From positions 1 to 22,506 of the IMG/VR virus record IMGVR_UViG_3300027759_000457: DNA of 22,506 nucleotides. One strand, written 5' to 3'. The notes beneath the pieces are model-generated. The model was not told where the DNA came from, did no database searches, and saw only the letters and a list, made by a program, of their open reading frames with translations. The position numbers were made by a program, and so were the translations under genes. The DNA comes from a virus. Numbering within the stretch: the first letter of the stretch is position 1; the number at the start of each line of letters is the position of its first letter. Shown here in pieces: positions 19,086 to 22,506 of the stretch.

Positions 19086-20579
19086 TTGAATATTCCAAAA
19101 ACTATCTCTCTGCTCCCACGTACTGTGGTACAGGCGGTGCTTGATCAGCATGGCTCTAAACTTTCCCCGCCAGTAGCGTTTACTGGTGATCCAATCGTTG
19201 ATGACAAGGCGATTACCGCCTTGATCACTCAGACTAATTCGCAAACCCCCGCCATTCTCACCATCGATCAGGTGCGTGCCACCAAGCCATCGGCTATCTC
19301 CCAAGCGGGTGTGCCTGACGATGTACGCAAGGCGGTCTACGATGCCCAAGCCAAGGTGGATCAAGCCTTAGCCCAAGTCGAGACCCTCCGCACGACTGCT
19401 GACAGATCCCTTGATTCTGCGTTGCAACAGTCAACACAGATCGCCAAGGACTTCAAGACCTTGACAGATCGTTTAAACGTCAAGATCGATGCAGTAGAAA
19501 AGCCTGATGCCAAGGTGATTGAAGACACCATTCGCACCGAGGTGTCCAAGCTATTCGCCTCATTCAAAAAGACCGCCACCAAGGAAGTGTTGGCTCAGGT
19601 GGCTCAGTCAGTACCGAATGTCAAGCGTGTCAAGGTCAAGAATATATTCGATGGCGCACTCAGCTACGAATATGGTGGCGAGACCATCGACTTTGCCAAT
19701 CTTGAAGTTGAGGTGTGGGGTGACCCATCCGCTCCCGCACGTGTCGATGACTACGTCTTCGATCCTAAGCATTTGCATCAAGCCTTGGTTGCTTTGGACG
19801 ATCAACTCCCTGACAACGTATGGCTTGCGGGTGAGCGTGGTACAGGCAAGACCGAGTTCGTCACTCAGCTTGCTAACCGCCTCGGACGTAGGTTGTTTCG
19901 AGTTAACTTCGATGAGGCAATGGAGCGTGCCGAGTTCATCGGTGGCAACACCATCAAGGACGGCAACGTGGTGTGGAAAGCGGGTGTCATCACTCAAGCT
20001 ATCCAACATACTGGTGCGCTGATCATCCTCGATGAGGTTGGCTTTGCAAGGGCGCAGTCAATTGCAGTACTGCACTCGCTCTGTGAGCGTAGCCCACACC
20101 GCTCGATTGTTATCGCTGAAACTGGTGAGCGCATTGCAGTTGCCTCGCACGTTGCCTTTTTCTGCGCTGATAACTCAAATGGCTTTGGCGATCAGTCAGG
20201 TAATTTTGCGGGTGTGCGTGATCAAAACACCGCATTCATTGATCGCTTTGGTTACACGTTGCGCTTTGAGTACTTGCCCTTTGCCGATGAGGTCTCGCTT
20301 GTGTCCAAGCGTACTGGCTTGCCAGTAGATGCCTCCGAGGTGTTGGTCAAGTTCGCCACAGTTGCACGTGAGAAAGCTAAGGCGGGTGTGCTGACTCAAC
20401 CACCAAGCCTACGTCAGTTGTTCGCTTGGGCTAGAGCAATCACCAAGGGTGTGCCTGTTGGTATCGCATTCGAGAATGCAATCATCAATAAGTTCCCTAG
20501 TGACTGCGAGGCTGAGTTGCGTGGTGTCTTCTCTGCCACCATCGATGTAAACAATCTCAAATCATTCCTAACTAAGTAA
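19086..20579 (+). CDS. MoxR/CobS-type AAA+ ATPase
   Basis: A 497-residue protein starting at TTG with GGAGG six bases upstream. Residues 1-200 are a mixed helical region with coiled-coil-like stretches (85-170). Residues 240-400 form the AAA+ core: Walker A GERGTGKT (249-256), Walker B ALIILDEVG (311-319), sensor-1 ADNSNG (361-366) and an arginine-finger-like DRFGY (386-390). The order and EFIGGNTI/VVWKAGVITQAI inserts match CobS and other MoxR relatives, which pair with VWA proteins to remodel complexes or insert metals. The partner VWA protein is encoded two genes on. No cobalamin pathway genes are nearby, so a cobaltochelatase role is unlikely. Extra N-terminal region is longer than in CobS (about 330 residues in total). 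Confidence 0.85.
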   Translation: MNIPKTISLLPRTVVQAVLDQHGSKLSPPVAFTGDPIVDDKAITALITQTNSQTPAILTIDQVRATKPSAISQAGVPDDVRKAVYDAQAKVDQALAQVETLRTTADRSLDSALQQSTQIAKDFKTLTDRLNVKIDAVEKPDAKVIEDTIRTEVSKLFASFKKTATKEVLAQVAQSVPNVKRVKVKNIFDGALSYEYGGETIDFANLEVEVWGDPSAPARVDDYVFDPKHLHQALVALDDQLPDNVWLAGERGTGKTEFVTQLANRLGRRLFRVNFDEAMERAEFIGGNTIKDGNVVWKAGVITQAIQHTGALIILDEVGFARAQSIAVLHSLCERSPHRSIVIAETGERIAVASHVAFFCADNSNGFGDQSGNFAGVRDQNTAFIDRFGYTLRFEYLPFADEVSLVSKRTGLPVDASEVLVKFATVAREKAKAGVLTQPPSLRQLFAWARAITKGVPVGIAFENAIINKFPSDCEAELRGVFSATIDVNNLKSFLTK

Positions 20580-20588
20580 GGAGGCTTT

Positions 20589-21647
20589 ATGTTAGCAATC
20601 AATGCTAAACGTGGTGTCGAGTCTACTGTCGAGCGTGTCTTCAATTCGACAGGCAATGCATTCTCCAAGCTACAAGTACTGTGGACTGGATCTACTGCGG
20701 GCATCATGTTTAAACGTGGTAGTGTTGGCGTGGATGCCAAGATCATTTTCCCCGCCATCGATGAGGGTGCGGAGATGAAACGCTCCACCTTTAATAACTT
20801 GATCGGCTATGCAATCCACGAATTAGGTCATGCATGGTTTACCGCTAATGAGCCTTGGGATAAAGCCCGCAATGAGCATGGTCAATTCGTTGGTAACTTG
20901 ATCAATGGTCTTGAAGATCCCCGCATCGAGCGCAAGGTAATCGAATCAGGCTATGCCCCGAATTCAAAGGCATTGTTTGAAGAGTTGCTTAACTCGATCC
21001 TCAAAAAGAATGGTTACGTTGAGGCTGACGATCTAAAGAATGTCCCATTCCTCCTTGCTGTGGAGGGAAGACGTTTAAACGGCTATCAGGTTGACGTGCC
21101 GAGCATTGTTGATGATGCCCCTTGGTCTGCTGATTTACGTTGGGCTTTAGCTGAGGCGCAGTTAGCATCGAACACTCATCGTATTGCAGAGATCGCAATC
21201 GAATTGTTCAAACGTCTTAATGACTTCGAGCCTGAGCCTACCGAGGGTGAGGATGAGGGCGAGGGTGAAGAGGGCGAGGAGCGTGGTGGCTATCCTATCA
21301 AGGGTGACAAGCCTACTGAAGATGGCGAGGATGGTCAGGGTAATGAGCCTACCGACAAGCCTACCGAGGGTGACGATCAGGGCGGTGACAAGGGCGGTCA
21401 GGGTGACGAGAAAGGCTCTGAGGGAGGCGATCAGCCATCCGATGGGGGTGAGCCTACCGATGAAAACAAACCCGCTGAAGAGGGCAAAAAGAATGGGGGC
21501 GGTAAGGACTTTGCGGGTGGACGTAATGTCGAGCCTAATGAGTTTATCGAGGGTGAATTAAACGATCAGAAGACTAATCTCAGCAAGCGTTTAGATCATC
21601 GTCCCAGTTCAGCTAAACCAACATATGCCACTTTCGAGTGGGTCTAA
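20589..21647 (+). CDS. HExxH protein with acidic linker (CobT N-terminal-like)
   Basis: A 352-residue protein with the GGAGGCTTTATG start cassette. Residues 1-205 are a folded domain with IHELGHAWF (HExxH at 77-81) and, after a helix, NGLEDPRIERKV (Glu109 or Asp110 as likely third ligand), the arrangement of a gluzincin-like metalloprotease. Residues 213-310 are a Gly/Glu/Asp/Pro-rich acidic linker with repeated EPTEG and GDKG blocks. The C-terminus (NLSKRLDHRPSSAKPTY) leads to the next gene. CobT has the same order (N-terminal domain, acidic linker, VWA) in one chain, so this and the next gene look like a split CobT-type protein. Protease activity is inferred from the motif only. Confidence 0.75.
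   Translation: MLAINAKRGVESTVERVFNSTGNAFSKLQVLWTGSTAGIMFKRGSVGVDAKIIFPAIDEGAEMKRSTFNNLIGYAIHELGHAWFTANEPWDKARNEHGQFVGNLINGLEDPRIERKVIESGYAPNSKALFEELLNSILKKNGYVEADDLKNVPFLLAVEGRRLNGYQVDVPSIVDDAPWSADLRWALAEAQLASNTHRIAEIAIELFKRLNDFEPEPTEGEDEGEGEEGEERGGYPIKGDKPTEDGEDGQGNEPTDKPTEGDDQGGDKGGQGDEKGSEGGDQPSDGGEPTDENKPAEEGKKNGGGKDFAGGRNVEPNEFIEGELNDQKTNLSKRLDHRPSSAKPTYATFEWV
21218..21505 (+). repeat. Degenerate repeats coding for the acidic linker
   Basis: Short imperfect units around GAGCCTACCGA and GAGGGTGA / GGCGGTGAC recur through this stretch, coding for the Gly/Glu/Asp-rich linker. Slippage or unequal exchange could change the linker length. Repeats seen; length variation is inferred. Confidence 0.6.
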
Positions 21648-21655
21648 GGAGATAT

Positions 21656-22462
21656 ATGCAAATCAATAAAGTTAACGCACAGATGAATTACTCTGTCGAA
21701 TTTAACTCTGAGCCTAGTGGCTTAGGCGCAACCAAGGCTACGATCCAACGCATCTTGCGTAGTCTTGATCTTGTCGGTTGGAATACGCATGAGGAGACAG
21801 GGCGGTTAGATCGCAAAGCGTTTACACGCTACGCAACAGGCGGTACTGCGATCTTCTCTAAACGTCATCACGTTGAGGCGCAAGCCTCTGCGGTCACAGT
21901 ACTGATTGACTGCTCGGGATCGATGAGCAATGGGCGCAGAATTCAAACCGCTCAGTCAGTTGCGATCCAGTTAAGCAAGATGCTTGACAAGGCAAACGCA
22001 TCATTCAATGTAGTTGGCTTTCAAGGCGGTCAGGGTGGCTTACGTCAGAATCCTACTGGTGCTAGTAACAAGACTATCGACTCACTCATTGAGTACACCG
22101 AGTTTATCCCTTTCAAGGGATGGGCTGAGTCGTTGACCAAGGCATCTGCCAAGCTTGGTGCTATTCGCTACTGCGCCAATAACTCAACACCCGACTACTC
22201 TGCCTTGACCATGACCTTGGAAGACTTGAGCAAGCGGGAAGAGCAACGTAAGATCCTGTTCTTTCTGACCGATGCTGACTCATATACTAGGTCTCATATG
22301 ATTCACGTCCAAAGTATTGCCGACAAGCTAGGTATTAAAATAATAGCCATCGGTATCGGCAACACCGATGTTGAGCAATGTTTCAAGATCGCTCAGAATG
22401 TAGAGAATGTCAGCGATCTAGCAGATGCATCGTTCGGCAAACTACTTAAGGAGTTGCGCTAA
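21656..22462 (+). CDS. VWA-domain protein (CobT C-terminal-like)
   Basis: A 268-residue protein. I chose ATG 21656 with AAGGAGA just before it; an earlier ATG at 21638 would overlap the upstream gene. A lead-in of 80 residues (RLDRKAFTRYATGGTAIFSK) is followed by the VWA core: AVTVLIDCSGSMSNGRRI (MIDAS DxSGS at 85-89), FNVVGFQGG, ILFFLTDADSY and IAIGIGNTDV near the end. The DxSGS metal site and the TD block are those of CobT and MoxR-partner VWA proteins. It starts 8 nt after the acidic-linker gene, with which it probably forms one functional unit, and it should bind the ATPase at 19086-20579. No membrane segment, so cytoplasmic. The final target is unknown. Confidence 0.85.
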   Translation: MQINKVNAQMNYSVEFNSEPSGLGATKATIQRILRSLDLVGWNTHEETGRLDRKAFTRYATGGTAIFSKRHHVEAQASAVTVLIDCSGSMSNGRRIQTAQSVAIQLSKMLDKANASFNVVGFQGGQGGLRQNPTGASNKTIDSLIEYTEFIPFKGWAESLTKASAKLGAIRYCANNSTPDYSALTMTLEDLSKREEQRKILFFLTDADSYTRSHMIHVQSIADKLGIKIIAIGIGNTDVEQCFKIAQNVENVSDLADASFGKLLKELR

Positions 22463-22465
22463 TGC

Positions 22466-22482
22466 GGGGGGCTATGCCCCCC
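22466..22482 (+). promoter_or_regulatory. GC-rich hairpin between the VWA gene and the next gene
   Basis: GGGGGGC-TAT-GCCCCCC is a perfect 7-bp inverted repeat. It is followed by AAGGGGGAG and an ATG at 22495, not by a U-run. This is the third hairpin in the rightward operon placed just before a Shine-Dalgarno site, so it more likely shapes translation or mRNA stability than ends transcription. Confidence 0.6.
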
Positions 22483-22494
22483 AAGGGGGAGATT

Positions 22495-22506
22495 ATGGAA
22501 GATGAT
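22495..22506 (+). CDS. Start of a further gene (cut by window edge)
   Basis: ATG at 22495 has GGGGGAG four bases upstream and begins MEDD before the window ends. An in-frame ATG at 22462 overlapping the VWA stop (TAATG) would add MRGAMPPKGEI and place the hairpin inside the gene. Too little is visible to say more. Confidence 0.4.

Larger units (their letters stand above)
4472..21080. repeat. Dispersed 8-bp palindrome GTTTAAAC, 11 copies
   Basis: Exact copies start at 4472, 7840, 9311, 13139, 15809, 16369, 17218, 18741, 19471, 20708 and 21073. Random expectation at equal base use is 22506/65536, about 0.34. Three are extended to CGTTTAAACG (4471, 19470, 21072). Three are noncoding (7840, 16369, 17218). 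In coding DNA they fall in different frames, for example Phe-Lys (18741, 20708) and Leu-Asn (19471, 21073), so codon preference does not explain them. Eight of the eleven lie between 15.8 and 21.1 kb. Confidence 0.9.

Noticed and set aside
19086-22462. Cobalamin (cobaltochelatase CobS/CobT) biosynthesis
   Set aside because: CobS/CobT resemblance is limited to the ATPase-VWA architecture; no CobN or other pathway gene is in the window, and HExxH and SprT partners point to a different role.
1-22506. CRISPR array, insertion sequence or attachment site
   Set aside because: No regularly spaced direct repeats with unique spacers, no transposase or integrase, and no tRNA-flanked core; recurring short motifs are the dispersed GTTTAAAC and start-site cassettes.

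Overview
The window is a stretch of a tailed double-stranded DNA phage genome (Caudoviricetes), either an uncultured or poorly described phage of a Gram-negative host, or a closely related prophage. The evidence is a long leftward block of terminase, portal, scaffold, capsid and neck genes packed with 1-8 nt overlaps, facing a shorter rightward block of accessory genes. There is no tRNA, rRNA, integrase, transposase or CRISPR array. The host cannot be named from this sequence; a freshwater or marine bacterium is a guess from the style of the gene set.

Layout. (1) 1-17202, minus strand, read from right to left: small terminase, a noncoding spacer, a chain of tiny coupled genes ending in a LexA-type winged-helix protein, large terminase, portal, a GroES-like co-chaperonin, scaffold, two capsid-associated proteins and the major capsid protein. 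A terminator and a structured spacer follow (7722-7916). Next come two virion proteins, a DxD glycosyltransferase, an island of about ten small Lys/Gly-rich proteins, neck/adaptor proteins, and a repeat-rich tail protein cut by the left edge. (2) 17203-17711 is a divergent control region. It has a TTGACA-N17-CATTAT promoter facing left whose -10 is covered by a GCTCA-N5-TGAGC dyad, a second copy of that dyad, and a promoter facing right. (3) 17712-22506, plus strand: four very small genes with strong Shine-Dalgarno sites and hairpins placed just before some of them, then a SprT-like metalloprotease, a MoxR/CobS-type AAA+ ATPase, an HExxH protein with a long acidic linker, and a von Willebrand A protein. 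The last two look like a CobT-type protein split into two genes.

Most notable: a perfect 16/16 copy of the bacterial chromosomal parS centromere (TGTTTCACGTGAAACA) at 16430-16445. It lies in the noncoding spacer beside the small terminase gene, flanked by G-runs and close to a perfect G-quadruplex motif. No ParB is encoded in the window, so the phage may recruit host ParB. Second, the 8-bp palindrome GTTTAAAC occurs 11 times where about 0.34 is expected by chance, in several reading frames and in noncoding DNA. Third, three adjacent small basic proteins end in the same RADGC..GKT+G tag. Fourth, the SprT/MoxR/HExxH/VWA cluster is a coherent protein-remodelling or proteolysis module of unknown purpose.

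Working together: the minus-strand operon builds and fills the capsid. GroES probably retunes host GroEL for capsid folding, the scaffold and capsid assemble, and the terminases package through the portal. The plus-strand operon probably acts on host or phage protein complexes through an ATPase-VWA pair with two zinc-protease-like partners.
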